Notes: generated from the letters alone by a model not told the origin. A DNA stretch of 64,000 bases from Marifrigoribacter sp965178585 (GCA_965178585.1 OZ238267.1:2480001-2544000), one strand, 5' to 3'; counted from the stretch's first letter, positions 16,736-25,637 are shown. Numbers and translations: made by a program.

Positions 16736-18229
16736 ATGAAACTATTTACTTATTTATTATTATTTGTTTTTACAACCTCAGCATTATTCTCACAAACAGA
16801 AAAGGAAAAAGTGGTAAGTACCGTCGATAAAAATCAAATCGAAGGTCATATTTATTTTCTTGCAGATGATTTATTAAAAGGGAGAGCAACGGGTACGCAA
16901 GAAAATAAAATTGCTGCCTCTTATTTAGCAAATGCCTTGAGAGGTTATGGAGTAAAACCAAATCCAAAAACAGGAAATTATTATCAAGAAGTAAATCTTC
17001 AGAAAAAAACTCCTCCTTTAGAAAGTTCATTAACCATAAACAAAATAAGTTACGATAAAGTAGCAATTTTAAATGCAAGCCCTATAGATTTTAAAGGCAA
17101 AGCTATCCCTTTAGGTTATGGTTTAGAAAGTGATTACGAGGGGAAAAAAGTTTCAGGAAAAATAATCTTAATAAAGGGAGGTAGCCCTGAAAGTGGAGAA
17201 GCAAGAGCTGCTTTTGGTATGAGAAAAGATAAAATTGCTTTAGCTAAAGAAAATGGTGTGCTTGGGATAGTAGAGCTAATTAATACCAATGAACGTACCT
17301 GGGGGTTTATTGATCATAATTTTAATGAAGAAAGCATTTCGGTAGCTTCTACTGAAGATGAAAATAACAATGAGAGTTTTACTTATACTTGGGTATATGA
17401 TGAAAATGGAACTATTGGTTCTAGTATCGAGTCTAAAAAAGAAATTCCATTATCAATTATGATGACCAAAGAAGCTACTTCACCAGTCATATCATATAAT
17501 GTAATAGGTGTAGTTGAAGGTACCGATCCAAAATTAAAAAATGAATACATTATCTATTCTGCACATTATGACCACGTTGGTATTGGTACGGCAGATAAAA
17601 CAGGAGACACCATCTATAATGGAGCTAGAGATAACGCTGTAGGTACTACAACGGTATTAAGTATGGCTGAAAACTTAGCGAAATATCCAACAAAACGTTC
17701 AGCTTTATTTATATTATTCACTGGAGAGGAAAAAGGATTGTTAGGGAGTGAATATTATGTTGAACATCCAGTATTACCATTAGACCAAATGGTCTATTGT
17801 TTTAACAGTGATAATGGTGGTTATAATGACACCTCATTAACAACCATAATTGGGCTAGATAGAACAACAGCTGCTCAAAACATTAAAGATGCTGCGACAG
17901 AATTTGGGCTTAAAGCAATTGATGATCCAGCGCCAGAGCAAGGTCTTTTTGATAGAAGTGACAATGTACATTTTGCTAAAAAAGGTATCCCCGCTCCTAC
18001 TTATTCGATGGGTTTCTCATCATTTGATGGTGAAGTTACTAAGTATTATCATCAACCAGGTGACGAAGCACATACTCTGGATTATGATTATTTATTAAAA
18101 TTCTTTCAATCTTATGTTTTATCTGGAAGAAAAATTGCCAATGACCCTCAAACTCCATTTTGGACCATAGGAGATAAATATGAAGAAAAAGGAAAAGAGT
18201 TATACCAAATAGAAGAAATAAAAAATTAA
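16736..18229 (+). CDS. Secreted M28 family zinc aminopeptidase with PA domain
   Basis: The protein has 497 aa: signal peptide (cleavage near LFSQ20), a PA-like insert (about 115-250, LGYGLESDYEGKKVSGKI) and an M28 peptidase domain (about 252-480). The two-zinc site is complete: H277 and D279 in AHYDHVG, D299 in ARDNAVG, E331/E332 in FTGEEKG, D359 in NSDNGG, and the late His in YYHQPGDEAHT. The DNAVG segment replaces the common DNASG. It should trim peptides outside the inner membrane. A 30-aa membrane protein gene begins 1 nt after its stop codon. Confidence 0.92.
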   Translation: MKLFTYLLLFVFTTSALFSQTEKEKVVSTVDKNQIEGHIYFLADDLLKGRATGTQENKIAASYLANALRGYGVKPNPKTGNYYQEVNLQKKTPPLESSLTINKISYDKVAILNASPIDFKGKAIPLGYGLESDYEGKKVSGKIILIKGGSPESGEARAAFGMRKDKIALAKENGVLGIVELINTNERTWGFIDHNFNEESISVASTEDENNNESFTYTWVYDENGTIGSSIESKKEIPLSIMMTKEATSPVISYNVIGVVEGTDPKLKNEYIIYSAHYDHVGIGTADKTGDTIYNGARDNAVGTTTVLSMAENLAKYPTKRSALFILFTGEEKGLLGSEYYVEHPVLPLDQMVYCFNSDNGGYNDTSLTTIIGLDRTTAAQNIKDAATEFGLKAIDDPAPEQGLFDRSDNVHFAKKGIPAPTYSMGFSSFDGEVTKYYHQPGDEAHTLDYDYLLKFFQSYVLSGRKIANDPQTPFWTIGDKYEEKGKELYQIEEIKN

Positions 18230-18230
18230 T

Positions 18231-18323
18231 ATGCCACTTGGAAGTATCGTAGCAATAGCTATTGGGTCTGCTGTAGCTATTGGAATAGCATTATGGCTCA
18301 CCCTTGGAAATAAGAAAAAATAG
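18231..18323 (+). CDS. Very small membrane protein, 30 aa
   Basis: The frame encodes MPLGSIVAIAIGSAVAIGIA followed by LWLTLGNKKK. It is a single Gly/Ala-rich hydrophobic helix with GxxxA/G-like spacing, which favours helix packing, and a basic tail. It starts 1 nt after the M28 peptidase stop and ends 15 nt before the convergent argS stop. The tight spacing and the clean helix-plus-KKK design support a real gene, but there is no homology I can name. Confidence 0.5.
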   Translation: MPLGSIVAIAIGSAVAIGIALWLTLGNKKK

Positions 18324-18338
18324 TTTGATTTTTTAAAC

Positions 18339-20108
18339 TTACATTCTTTCAGGAACCTGAATACCTAACAAACCAAAAGCCGTTTTAATTACATCTGAAA
18401 CTGCTTGGGAAAGTTGTATTCTAAAACTTTTTTCTTCTTCATTATCTGCTCCTAATATGGATACGTTTTGATAAAATGAATTAAATGATTTCACTAATTC
18501 ATAGGTGTAATTTGCAATAAGCGCTGGACTGTATTGAGTTCCTGCTTGCTGTACTATTTCAGGAAACAATTGCAATTGCTTAATTAATTCTTTTTCCTTC
18601 GGATGTAATTCTAATGAACTACTTATTTCTGTAGCATTCCCTGCTTTTCTTAAAATTGATTGAATACGAGCGTAGGTATACTGTATAAACGGTCCTGTAT
18701 TTCCTTGAAAATCGACGCTCTCTTCTGGATTAAAAAGAATTCGTTTTTTAGGATCTACTTTTAAAATATAATACTTCAAGGCTCCTAAACCAATAGTTTT
18801 ATATAAACTTTCTTTTTCCTTTTCAGAGAAATCATCAATCTTCCCTAACTCTTCGCTAATTTTTTTAGCAGTTTGAGTCATATCATCAATTAAATCATCG
18901 GCATCAACAACTGTTCCTTCACGACTTTTCATTTTCCCTGAGGGTAAATCAACCATCCCATAACTTAAATGATATAAATGTTCAGCCCATTGATACCCTA
19001 ATTTCTTCAAGATTAAAAACAACACTTTAAAATGATAGTCTTGCTCATTACCTACGGTGTAAATCATCCCAGTAATTGCAGGAAAATCTTTAACACGTTG
19101 TATTGCAGTACCAATATCCTGCGTCATATAAACAGCAGTTCCATCACTACGTTGCACGATTTTCTCATCCAATCCGTCTTCGGTTAAATCACACCATATA
19201 GACCCATCTTCTTTTTGAAAAAATACGTTTTTAGCTAAGCCTTCTTTAATAACTTCCTTACCTAATAAGTAGGTATTGCTTTCGTAATAGAGCGTATCGA
19301 AATCTACGCCAAGAGAATCATAGGTTTTATTAAAACCATCATACACCCATCCGTTCATTGTTTTCCAAAGTGACACTGTTTCTTCATCTCCTGCTTCCCA
19401 CTTACGAAGCATATCTTGAGCTTCTAATAAAGAAGGAGCTTGTTCTTTTGCTTCTTTTTCAGTAAGTCCTTTCGAAATTAAATCGGCTATTTCTTTTTTA
19501 TATTCTTGGTCAAATTTCACATAATAATTCCCAACTAATTTATCTCCTTTTAGCCCAGAACTTTCTGGTGTTTCTTCATTTCCAAACTTCTTCCAAGCCA
19601 ACATACTCTTACAAATATGTATGCCACGATCATTAATGATTTGTGTTTTATAGGCTTTATTACCCGATGCTTTTAATATTTCAGCCACCGAATAACCCAA
19701 TAAAATATTACGAATATGTCCTAAATGCAGCGGTTTATTAGTGTTGGGCGAAGAATACTCAACCATGATAGTTTCTTCACTTCCTGAAACTTTCCCAAAA
19801 CTTGAAAAATTTCCAACTTCTTTAAAAAAGTCTAAAAAATAAGCGTCATTAAAAACTAAATTTAAGAATCCCTTTACGACATTAAAGCGAATAACTTCAG
19901 ATACATTTTCAACTAAATATTCGCCAATAGATTGACCAATTTGCACAGGGTTCCCTTTCACAACTCTTAACATTGGAAAAACAACTACGGTAATATCTCC
20001 TTCAAACTCTTTACGAGTCGCTTGAAATTCTACAGTTTCTAAATCAGCATTATATAACTGTTTTATTGCTTTTTTTATTTCTATATCCAGTGTTTCCTGA
20101 AGTGTCAT
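18339..20108 (-). CDS. argS: Arginyl-tRNA synthetase
   Basis: A class I aminoacyl-tRNA synthetase of 589 aa, the normal length for the bacterial enzyme. The N-terminal Add-1 domain (about 1-110) recognises the tRNA elbow; the catalytic domain has YSSPNTNKPLHLGHIRN with the HIGH-type motif HLGH; GKMKSREG is the KMSKS-like loop; the C-terminal DALR domain (about 470-589) ends in ALLGIQVPERM-type sequence. It charges tRNA-Arg with arginine. It is convergent with the 30-aa gene and divergent from marC. The nearby arginase and CtlX genes make this neighbourhood arginine-related, possibly by chance. Confidence 0.97.
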   Translation of the reverse strand: MTLQETLDIEIKKAIKQLYNADLETVEFQATRKEFEGDITVVVFPMLRVVKGNPVQIGQSIGEYLVENVSEVIRFNVVKGFLNLVFNDAYFLDFFKEVGNFSSFGKVSGSEETIMVEYSSPNTNKPLHLGHIRNILLGYSVAEILKASGNKAYKTQIINDRGIHICKSMLAWKKFGNEETPESSGLKGDKLVGNYYVKFDQEYKKEIADLISKGLTEKEAKEQAPSLLEAQDMLRKWEAGDEETVSLWKTMNGWVYDGFNKTYDSLGVDFDTLYYESNTYLLGKEVIKEGLAKNVFFQKEDGSIWCDLTEDGLDEKIVQRSDGTAVYMTQDIGTAIQRVKDFPAITGMIYTVGNEQDYHFKVLFLILKKLGYQWAEHLYHLSYGMVDLPSGKMKSREGTVVDADDLIDDMTQTAKKISEELGKIDDFSEKEKESLYKTIGLGALKYYILKVDPKKRILFNPEESVDFQGNTGPFIQYTYARIQSILRKAGNATEISSSLELHPKEKELIKQLQLFPEIVQQAGTQYSPALIANYTYELVKSFNSFYQNVSILGADNEEEKSFRIQLSQAVSDVIKTAFGLLGIQVPERM

Positions 20109-20127
20109 GGGTCTTATTTTAAGAATG

Positions 20128-20135
20128 CAAAGATA
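20128..20135 (-). promoter_or_regulatory. Candidate -7 element for argS
   Basis: The minus strand reads TATCTTTG here, an exact TAnnTTTG match, 19 nt before the argS start codon. No clear TTG occurs at the usual upstream distance, so only the -7 element is supported. Confidence 0.4.
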
Positions 20136-20229
20136 GAAGAAATTAGTTTTGTTTATTATATGATTTACTAGCTATAAAATAACTATTTCGGAACTATAAC
20201 GTAACCCTAACTTAATCTGTAAAATAGCT

Positions 20230-20889
20230 ATGAAAACTTTATTTGCAGAAAAAAACATGGAATTATTTTTATTTGCGTTTGCCTCTTTATTTTCAATTAT
20301 TAATCCTCTAGGTACCGTACCCGTTTTTGTGGGATTAACTAGTGACGAAAGTTCTATAGAACGAAACAACACCTCTTTATTAACAGCCATAAATGTGATT
20401 GTTATTTTAATTATCTCATTTTTTGCAGGAACCTATATGCTAGCTTTTTTTGGAATTAGCCTAAATGCATTAAGGATAGCAGGAGGTTTAATTATTGCTA
20501 CTTCAGGTTTTGCTTTATTAAAAGGAGAATTTTCTAAACATAAGGGAATGAAAAACCGAAGAGTAAAAAACGACCTTAAGACTCGTGAAAAATTCTCGTT
20601 AACACCTCTAGCAATTCCTATGCTTGCAGGACCAGGATCCATATCCTTACTTATTACCTTCAGTCAAGAATATCAAACTACCAAAGCAATTTTGATAATT
20701 GTATCTGCAATTATTGTGGTAGGTATAGCTACCTATTTTATTTTGCGTAGCTCCTTTTTAATTACAAAACTTTTAGGTGCCTCAGGAATCAATGCAATTT
20801 CAAGAATCGTAGGCTTTATTGTAATTGCAATTGGTGTAGAATATATTATTGGCTCTGTACTAAATATTTTTACATTGATTAATATTTAA
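20230..20889 (+). CDS. MarC family integral membrane protein
   Basis: The protein has 219 aa, with six predicted membrane helices, as in the MarC family (Pfam MarC, about 200 aa). ASLFSIINPLGTVPVFVGLT near residues 17-36 is the family's opening signature, and the loop PLAIPMLAGPGSISLLITF near residue 125 is its second. Despite the name, the family is not established as an antibiotic exporter and its function is open. A second in-frame ATG at 20257 would give 210 aa starting directly at helix 1 and is equally possible. The stop overlaps the convergent CtlX gene by 4 nt. Confidence 0.9.
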   Translation: MKTLFAEKNMELFLFAFASLFSIINPLGTVPVFVGLTSDESSIERNNTSLLTAINVIVILIISFFAGTYMLAFFGISLNALRIAGGLIIATSGFALLKGEFSKHKGMKNRRVKNDLKTREKFSLTPLAIPMLAGPGSISLLITFSQEYQTTKAILIIVSAIIVVGIATYFILRSSFLITKLLGASGINAISRIVGFIVIAIGVEYIIGSVLNIFTLINI

Positions 20890-21818
20890 ACTCTAGGTAA
20901 AAATACCTCAGCCATCATACAACGTGCACTACCTCCTCCACAAGTTTCGATGGTAGTTAAATCGCTATGGATTATTGGGCCATGATTTTCGATAACAGCA
21001 ATCTGTTCTGGTGTTAAACTACGATAGGCAGCAGAACTCATCACCATATATTTTTGATCATTGGCACCTTTTACTTGAAGCATGTTACCAGCAAATTGTT
21101 GCATTTGAGATTCGGAGATTTTTACTATTTCCTTACCATCTTCTTTCAAGTTTTGAATGACCATTTTCTTTTCAGATTTACTGTCAATAGAATTCAAACA
21201 AACAATCGCTATATCTTCTCCAAGAGCCATTAAGACATTGGTATGATAAATAGGCAAGCGTTCTCCGTTTACGGTTTGATTGGCATTAAAAATAACTGGA
21301 GTAAATTCAAAATCTTCACAAAACTCGATGACCAAATCTTCATCTGCACGAGGAGATAAAGCACAATACGCTTTTTGGTTTACACGATCTAAGATTAAAC
21401 TTCCGGTTCCTTCTAAAAAGAGCCCTTCTTCTTCTGCGGTGGTATAATCAATTAAACTTTCTATTCTAAAACCTTCTTTTTCCAATCTAATAAGAATCTC
21501 TTCTCTTCGTTCTCTTCGTCTATTTTCTGCAAACATAGGATACAAGCCTACATCACCATTTTCGTGAAAGCTCACCCAGTTATTAGGAAAAATAGAATCT
21601 GGGGTTTCTAATTCTAATACATCATCTTCAACTATCACCTCTACACCTGCTTCCCGTAGCTTAGAAACAAAATTATCAAACTCTTCTTGAGCTTTCTCAT
21701 TAATTTCGTGATTACTTAAACTCAAATTTTCTTGAAAATAATTGTTTACAGCTGTCTGTTCGTTCATTCGGTACGCAACCGGACGAATCATTAAAAGGGT
21801 ATTGGTAATTTGTTGCAT
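20886..21818 (-). CDS. ctlX: CtlX-like citrulline/arginine hydrolase (amidinotransferase fold)
   Basis: The protein has 310 aa of the guanidino-group-modifying superfamily. The start NTLLMIRPVAYRMNEQTAVN, the SIFPNNWVSFHENG segment with a substrate-binding Asn/Asp region, the catalytic His in YHTNVLMALGE and the C-terminal nucleophile Cys in ETCGGGSARCMMAEVF fit the CtlX branch, in which Cys, His and acidic residues hydrolyse citrulline- or arginine-type groups. It probably works in arginine/citrulline catabolism with the arginase nearby. The gene is followed by nothing on its strand except the convergent marC overlap. The family is clear; citrulline as substrate is by homology only. Confidence 0.85.
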   Translation of the reverse strand: MQQITNTLLMIRPVAYRMNEQTAVNNYFQENLSLSNHEINEKAQEEFDNFVSKLREAGVEVIVEDDVLELETPDSIFPNNWVSFHENGDVGLYPMFAENRRRERREEILIRLEKEGFRIESLIDYTTAEEEGLFLEGTGSLILDRVNQKAYCALSPRADEDLVIEFCEDFEFTPVIFNANQTVNGERLPIYHTNVLMALGEDIAIVCLNSIDSKSEKKMVIQNLKEDGKEIVKISESQMQQFAGNMLQVKGANDQKYMVMSSAAYRSLTPEQIAVIENHGPIIHSDLTTIETCGGGSARCMMAEVFLPRV

Positions 21819-21835
21819 CGCTAAGTATTAATGTA

Positions 21836-21843
21836 CAAAAATA
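21836..21843 (-). promoter_or_regulatory. Candidate -7 element for ctlX
   Basis: The minus strand reads TATTTTTG, matching TAnnTTTG, 17 nt upstream of the start codon. No upstream TTG at the expected spacing is obvious. Between here and 21960 there are short inverted repeats (AAGGAG/CTCCTT at 21863-21880) of unknown meaning. Confidence 0.35.
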
Positions 21844-21959
21844 AACATTTTATGATATGAAAAAGGAGCTTTTTCTCCTTGACTCCAATTTTAAAAACAT
21901 GCACCTTTGTTTACAGTTGATAAAGACAATTAAAAATGGCTTTATCATTACATAAAATG

Positions 21960-21994
21960 AAAAAAAACCTAAGGAAAATCCTTAGGTCTTTTTT
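21960..21994 (-). terminator. Terminator after the ATP-grasp gene
   Basis: An 8-bp perfect stem (21966-21973 with 21979-21986, extended by one A-T pair) with a 3-nt loop is followed on the minus strand by a T-rich run reading towards 21960. It lies 20-50 nt after the ATP-grasp stop codon. Confidence 0.85.
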
Positions 21995-22013
21995 ATGTAT
22001 AAAAACTATGATG

Positions 22014-23090
22014 CTATTTATTAAAAGCGGCCCATCTACTATTTACAGCTTGTTCTGCATCTAATAAGGCTAATACTTCGTCAGCTATATTCTCACTTAA
22101 TTCTAAAAAAGTTGTAAAGCCAACACAAGAAGCGTTAATTTCGCCCAATACGTAGATATCTTTTCCATTCTTATCGTAATCTAAAATAAAATCTGCCGTC
22201 CAAATTAATGGTAAATCGTAGTTTCCCAATCTACTTTGAATCAATGGTAATGTTTTTTTAATAGTTTTCACTAAATCAGGCCATTGTTCAGGCTTGTCGT
22301 AACGATATTTCGCTCCAGAGAATAAGGTTGCAGAAAAGGCATCTTTGGTATCTGCTGGTTTCTTATGTACAATATTAACCACATTATCTCTCAACATTAA
22401 CACACGGATTTCTCCTTCTTTAATTCTTTCTAAAAATGGCATATCCAATAACATTCCATTATTTCCTTCTAAGTATTGAATACAAAACTCTAAAAACTCT
22501 TGTAAGCTTTTCTCTTCGGTATGATTATCCTTTGCTTCTGTTAATTTTAATCGTGCGTCTAAAGGAATTACTTTTTTGTATTTTTCAGGCTCTAATAATT
22601 CAACCCTCCAAATACCTTCTCCTGTAGACCCTCTGTTTTGTTTTAAAACACGTACTCCATTTTTTAGGCTTTTAGGAAATTTTTCTTTTAAAACATCAAA
22701 ATCATAATAGGTATAAACATCATCTGGAACTAAGGGAGTTCCTTTTAATTTTTCTACAGAATTTTTTGCACCGTAAGCATTCATTGCATCTGGATGTGGT
22801 AATCCTTCTACACCATTATTTACCAATTCGCGAAGCATTTGAAAGTACCCTGTTTCATCTACTAAATTTCCAGGATTAACCCGACTAATATAAGCATCTG
22901 CCTTCTCAATGGTATACCTATAAATCTCGCCTCTATCTGCATCGGAGTAAAAGATAATCTCGGCAGTCCAGCCTCTTGTTTTCAAGGAATCTATTATAGG
23001 TTTCGAATCTCTTCTAAATCCATATTTACCTTTATCTGAGCCTCCCCGAGCCTCAAATATCACTACATGTTTTTTCATAAATTTATCCAT
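22014..23090 (-). CDS. ATP-grasp protein, Cj0069-like
   Basis: The protein has 358 aa. The opening KKHVVIFEARGGSDKGKYGF with a following KPIIDSLKTRGW, the RVLKQNRGSTGEGIWRVEL glycine-rich loop (about 145-163) and the late ILGEINASCVGFTTF-type metal/ATP segment (about 318-332) match the ATP-grasp fold as seen in Cj0069-family proteins. ATP-grasp enzymes join a carboxylate to an amine or thiol by way of an acyl-phosphate. The substrate is unknown. It stands between arginase and CtlX as a separate transcription unit with its own -7 element and terminator. ATG 23078 is an alternative start that drops four residues. Fold likely, function open. Confidence 0.75.
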   Translation of the reverse strand: MDKFMKKHVVIFEARGGSDKGKYGFRRDSKPIIDSLKTRGWTAEIIFYSDADRGEIYRYTIEKADAYISRVNPGNLVDETGYFQMLRELVNNGVEGLPHPDAMNAYGAKNSVEKLKGTPLVPDDVYTYYDFDVLKEKFPKSLKNGVRVLKQNRGSTGEGIWRVELLEPEKYKKVIPLDARLKLTEAKDNHTEEKSLQEFLEFCIQYLEGNNGMLLDMPFLERIKEGEIRVLMLRDNVVNIVHKKPADTKDAFSATLFSGAKYRYDKPEQWPDLVKTIKKTLPLIQSRLGNYDLPLIWTADFILDYDKNGKDIYVLGEINASCVGFTTFLELSENIADEVLALLDAEQAVNSRWAAFNK

Positions 23091-23110
23091 TAAATATACC
23101 TTAAAGTTAC

Positions 23111-23147
23111 TTCTGACATTTAAAAAAAAAAATGATATTTGTCAGAA
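23111..23147 (-). promoter_or_regulatory. Inverted repeat in the leader of the ATP-grasp gene
   Basis: Arms TTCTGACA (23111-23118) and TGTCAGAA (23140-23147) flank an A-rich spacer. The repeat lies between the candidate -7 element (23167-23174) and the start codon, so it could be an RNA hairpin or a dyad for a DNA-binding protein. There is no terminator tail. Confidence 0.5.
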
Positions 23148-23166
23148 AGGTGAAAAAAATTGGATG

Positions 23167-23174
23167 CAAATATA
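23167..23174 (-). promoter_or_regulatory. Candidate -7 element for the ATP-grasp gene
   Basis: TATATTTG on the minus strand matches the -7 consensus exactly. It is 76 nt upstream of the start codon. The -33 region is A/T-rich without a clear TTG. Confidence 0.45.
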
Positions 23175-23277
23175 AAAATGTTTTTAAATAAATTTTACAC
23201 CTAATATTAATAAATAGTTATGAAATTAAATATAAATTTAACAATAATAAATACCATATAATCAGTTTTATAAAATA

Positions 23278-23314
23278 CAAAAAGGCAGTAAACTAATAGT
23301 TTACTGCCTTTTTT
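23278..23314 (-). terminator. Terminator after arginase
   Basis: A perfect 16-bp stem (23279-23294 with 23298-23313), 3-nt loop and T-rich tail on the minus strand, about 20 nt past the arginase stop codon. Confidence 0.92.
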
Positions 23315-23334
23315 AATAGGTAATAATTTCTTTC

Positions 23335-24285
23335 TTATTTTAATTGTTTGGTAACAGCATCCAATACTTCGAAAGCGGTTTCTGCCATTTTATTTCCTTT
23401 AAAGTCTAACAAAGGGTTTACCTCCACAAATTCTATTGCCATTACTTTTTGAGAAGCAATAATTTGATTGATAATATCGATGATTTCAAATTGGTCGAAT
23501 CCTTTTGGAACTGGAGTACCCGTTCCATAAGATATTAAATCGCAATCCATACTGTCTACATCAAAAGAAATGTAGATAAAATCACAATTAGATAGTGTTT
23601 CTAAAGTTTCATTTACACAGGTCTCTAATCCTCTGTAACGAACTTCGTCTACCATATAATTTTTAATCCCAAGCTTTTCAATTTGATGATCTTCGGGTGC
23701 TTCTGTATCACGAACGCCAAAATAAACAACATCGTCTGCTGAAACTTTTGCTCCATCACAACCAATGTTTTTCATTCCTTCCCAAGATGCTTTTACTTCA
23801 TTTGACACCTCGTTCACTTGACAATCTAAATTATCGTTTGCTAAAGCGGCTGCTAAAGGCATTCCGTGTACATTTCCTGAAGGAGAAGTATAAGGTGAGT
23901 GAATGTCTGCATGTGCATCGATCCAAACCACTCCAATGCGTTTAGAAGGATATGCAGCTTTAATTCCTGAAATAGTACCTAAAGCTGAAGAATGATCCCC
24001 AGAAAGCACTAATGGAAACTCATTATTATCTAAGGTCTTTTTAACGGTATCACTCAAACGTGTACATTGTTCTAAAACATATTTAATACGTTTCCCGAAA
24101 GGATTCTTAACTTTATTATAAATAGATTCGTTTTCAGTTTCTACATCTTCAAATTCAAACAAACTAAAATAATCGTTTTTGTTATTGATAGCTGCTATTT
24201 CTATGGCATCAATCCCCATATCAGAACCTCTTGTTCCTGCTCCAATATCCGATCGGTTTTTAATTATTCTAATTGCTTTTTTCAT
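23335..24285 (-). CDS. Arginase (ureohydrolase family)
   Basis: The protein has 316 aa from ATG 24285. A longer GTG-started frame (24327) was rejected because it would begin inside the gltA terminator hairpin. The binuclear manganese site of ureohydrolases is complete: SGDHSSALG with the first His, WIDAHADIHSPYTSPSGNVHG with the DAHxD motif, and SFDVDSMDCDL with the DxDxxDP-like site. NVHGMPLA follows the family pattern for substrate binding. It would split arginine into ornithine and urea; agmatinase or formimidoylglutamase are the alternatives, made less likely by the SGNVHGMP segment typical of arginases. It forms its own transcription unit between two terminators. Confidence 0.87.
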   Translation of the reverse strand: MKKAIRIIKNRSDIGAGTRGSDMGIDAIEIAAINNKNDYFSLFEFEDVETENESIYNKVKNPFGKRIKYVLEQCTRLSDTVKKTLDNNEFPLVLSGDHSSALGTISGIKAAYPSKRIGVVWIDAHADIHSPYTSPSGNVHGMPLAAALANDNLDCQVNEVSNEVKASWEGMKNIGCDGAKVSADDVVYFGVRDTEAPEDHQIEKLGIKNYMVDEVRYRGLETCVNETLETLSNCDFIYISFDVDSMDCDLISYGTGTPVPKGFDQFEIIDIINQIIASQKVMAIEFVEVNPLLDFKGNKMAETAFEVLDAVTKQLK

Positions 24286-24298
24286 AGGTATTTGAATT

Positions 24299-24332
24299 AA
24301 AAAAGGCGCGTTCCTTTTAAAGAACACGCCTT
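24299..24332 (-). terminator. Terminator after gltA
   Basis: An 11-bp stem with one G-T pair (24301-24311 region with 24322-24332), an 8-nt loop and a T run on the minus strand. It ends 13 nt before the arginase ATG, which fixes the arginase start choice. Confidence 0.92.
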
Positions 24333-24350
24333 GATAGTCTTATTTTAATT

Positions 24351-25637
24351 TTATCTGTCTTCTGTTTTTACAAATGGTCTATATGTTTCACCAATATAAA
24401 CTTGTCTTGGTCTACCAATAGGCTCTTTACCTAAACGCATTTCTCTCCATTGTGCAATCCAACCAGGTAATCTTCCTAATGCAAACATTGGAGTAAACAT
24501 ATCGGTAGGAATACCTAGAGCTCTATATATGATTCCTGAATAAAAATCTACGTTTGGATATAGTTTTCTGTCAACAAAATATTGATCTTCTAAAGCTTCT
24601 TTTTCTAAACCTTTAGCAATATCTAAAATAGGGTCTTCAACTCCTAGCTCTTCTAAAAGTTCATCAGCAGCAACTTTAATAATCTTTGCTCTTGGATCAA
24701 AATTTTTATATACACGGTGTCCAAAGCCCATTAAACGGAATGGATCTTCCTTGTCTTTGGCTTTTGCCATATATTTTTTAGTATCTCCTCCATCTTCTTT
24801 TATAGCTTCCAACATTTCGATTACTGCTTGATTGGCACCTCCATGAAGTGGTCCCCATAAAGCATTAATACCAGCAGAAAGAGAAACAAATAATCCAGCA
24901 TTAGACGAACCAACAATTCGCACTGTTGAAGTAGAACAGTTTTGTTCGTGATCTGCATGAAGGATTAATAACTTATCTAATGCATCTTTTACAACCTCAT
25001 TTGGTTCGTATTCTGCAGTAGGTTTTTTGAACATCATTTTTAAGAAGTTCTCTACATATCCCAATGAATTATCACCATAATCTAGAGGTAGTCCAGCTTG
25101 CTTACGATAAGCCCAAGCAGTTAACACTGGAAATTTTCCTAATATTCTAACAATTGCATTGTACATTTCTTCATCAGAGTCTACATTTACTGAAGCAGGA
25201 TTAAAAGCAACTAAAGCACTTGTTAAAGATGACAATACACCCATAGGGTGAGCAGTCTTAGGAAAACCATCTATTATTTTCTTAACATCCTCATCTACGT
25301 GTGCTTGTTCTTTGATATCCTCATGAAATTTCTCTAATTCATCAGCGGTAGGTAATTCACCAAAAATTAACAAGTAAGCAACTTCTAAAAAATCAGCTTT
25401 TTCAGCTAATTCCTCTATAGAATATCCTCTATATCTAAGAATTCCCTTTTCTCCATCTAAAAAAGTAATTGCACTTTCACAAGACCCCGTGTTTTTAAAA
25501 CCAGGATCTATAGTAGTAACACCACCAGTGATTCCTCTAAGAGTTTTGATATCGATTGCTAATTCATTTTCAGTTCCTTCGATAATTGGAAATTCGTATT
25601 TTTTACCGTCTATTTCGATGGTTGCTTTTCTTGACAT
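24351..25637 (-). CDS. gltA: Citrate synthase, bacterial (hexameric GltA) type
   Basis: The protein has 428 aa. It condenses oxaloacetate with acetyl-CoA to citrate, the entry to the TCA cycle. The N-terminal beta-rich part (about 1-60, KATIEIDGKKYEFPIIEG) is characteristic of the Gram-negative GltA type. Catalytic and substrate residues are in LHADHEQNCSTSTVRIVGSS, LWGPLHGGANQAVIEML and FGHRVYKNFDPR, with the Asp in the DVDFYSGIIYRALGIP segment. A second citrate synthase of another lineage lies directly upstream, separated by a terminator; gltA seems to have its own promoter in the 25640-25715 region (TAACTTCG at 25671-25678 is a near match to the -7 element). Confidence 0.97.
   Translation of the reverse strand: MSRKATIEIDGKKYEFPIIEGTENELAIDIKTLRGITGGVTTIDPGFKNTGSCESAITFLDGEKGILRYRGYSIEELAEKADFLEVAYLLIFGELPTADELEKFHEDIKEQAHVDEDVKKIIDGFPKTAHPMGVLSSLTSALVAFNPASVNVDSDEEMYNAIVRILGKFPVLTAWAYRKQAGLPLDYGDNSLGYVENFLKMMFKKPTAEYEPNEVVKDALDKLLILHADHEQNCSTSTVRIVGSSNAGLFVSLSAGINALWGPLHGGANQAVIEMLEAIKEDGGDTKKYMAKAKDKEDPFRLMGFGHRVYKNFDPRAKIIKVAADELLEELGVEDPILDIAKGLEKEALEDQYFVDRKLYPNVDFYSGIIYRALGIPTDMFTPMFALGRLPGWIAQWREMRLGKEPIGRPRQVYIGETYRPFVKTEDR

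Noticed and set aside
21819..21965. Riboswitch upstream of ctlX
   Set aside because: Two short inverted repeats occur but they do not form a recognised architecture; recorded only in passing.
24285..24327. N-terminal extension of arginase from a GTG codon
   Set aside because: The start would lie inside the gltA terminator stem; ATG 24285 is the first codon that gives a normal N-terminus.
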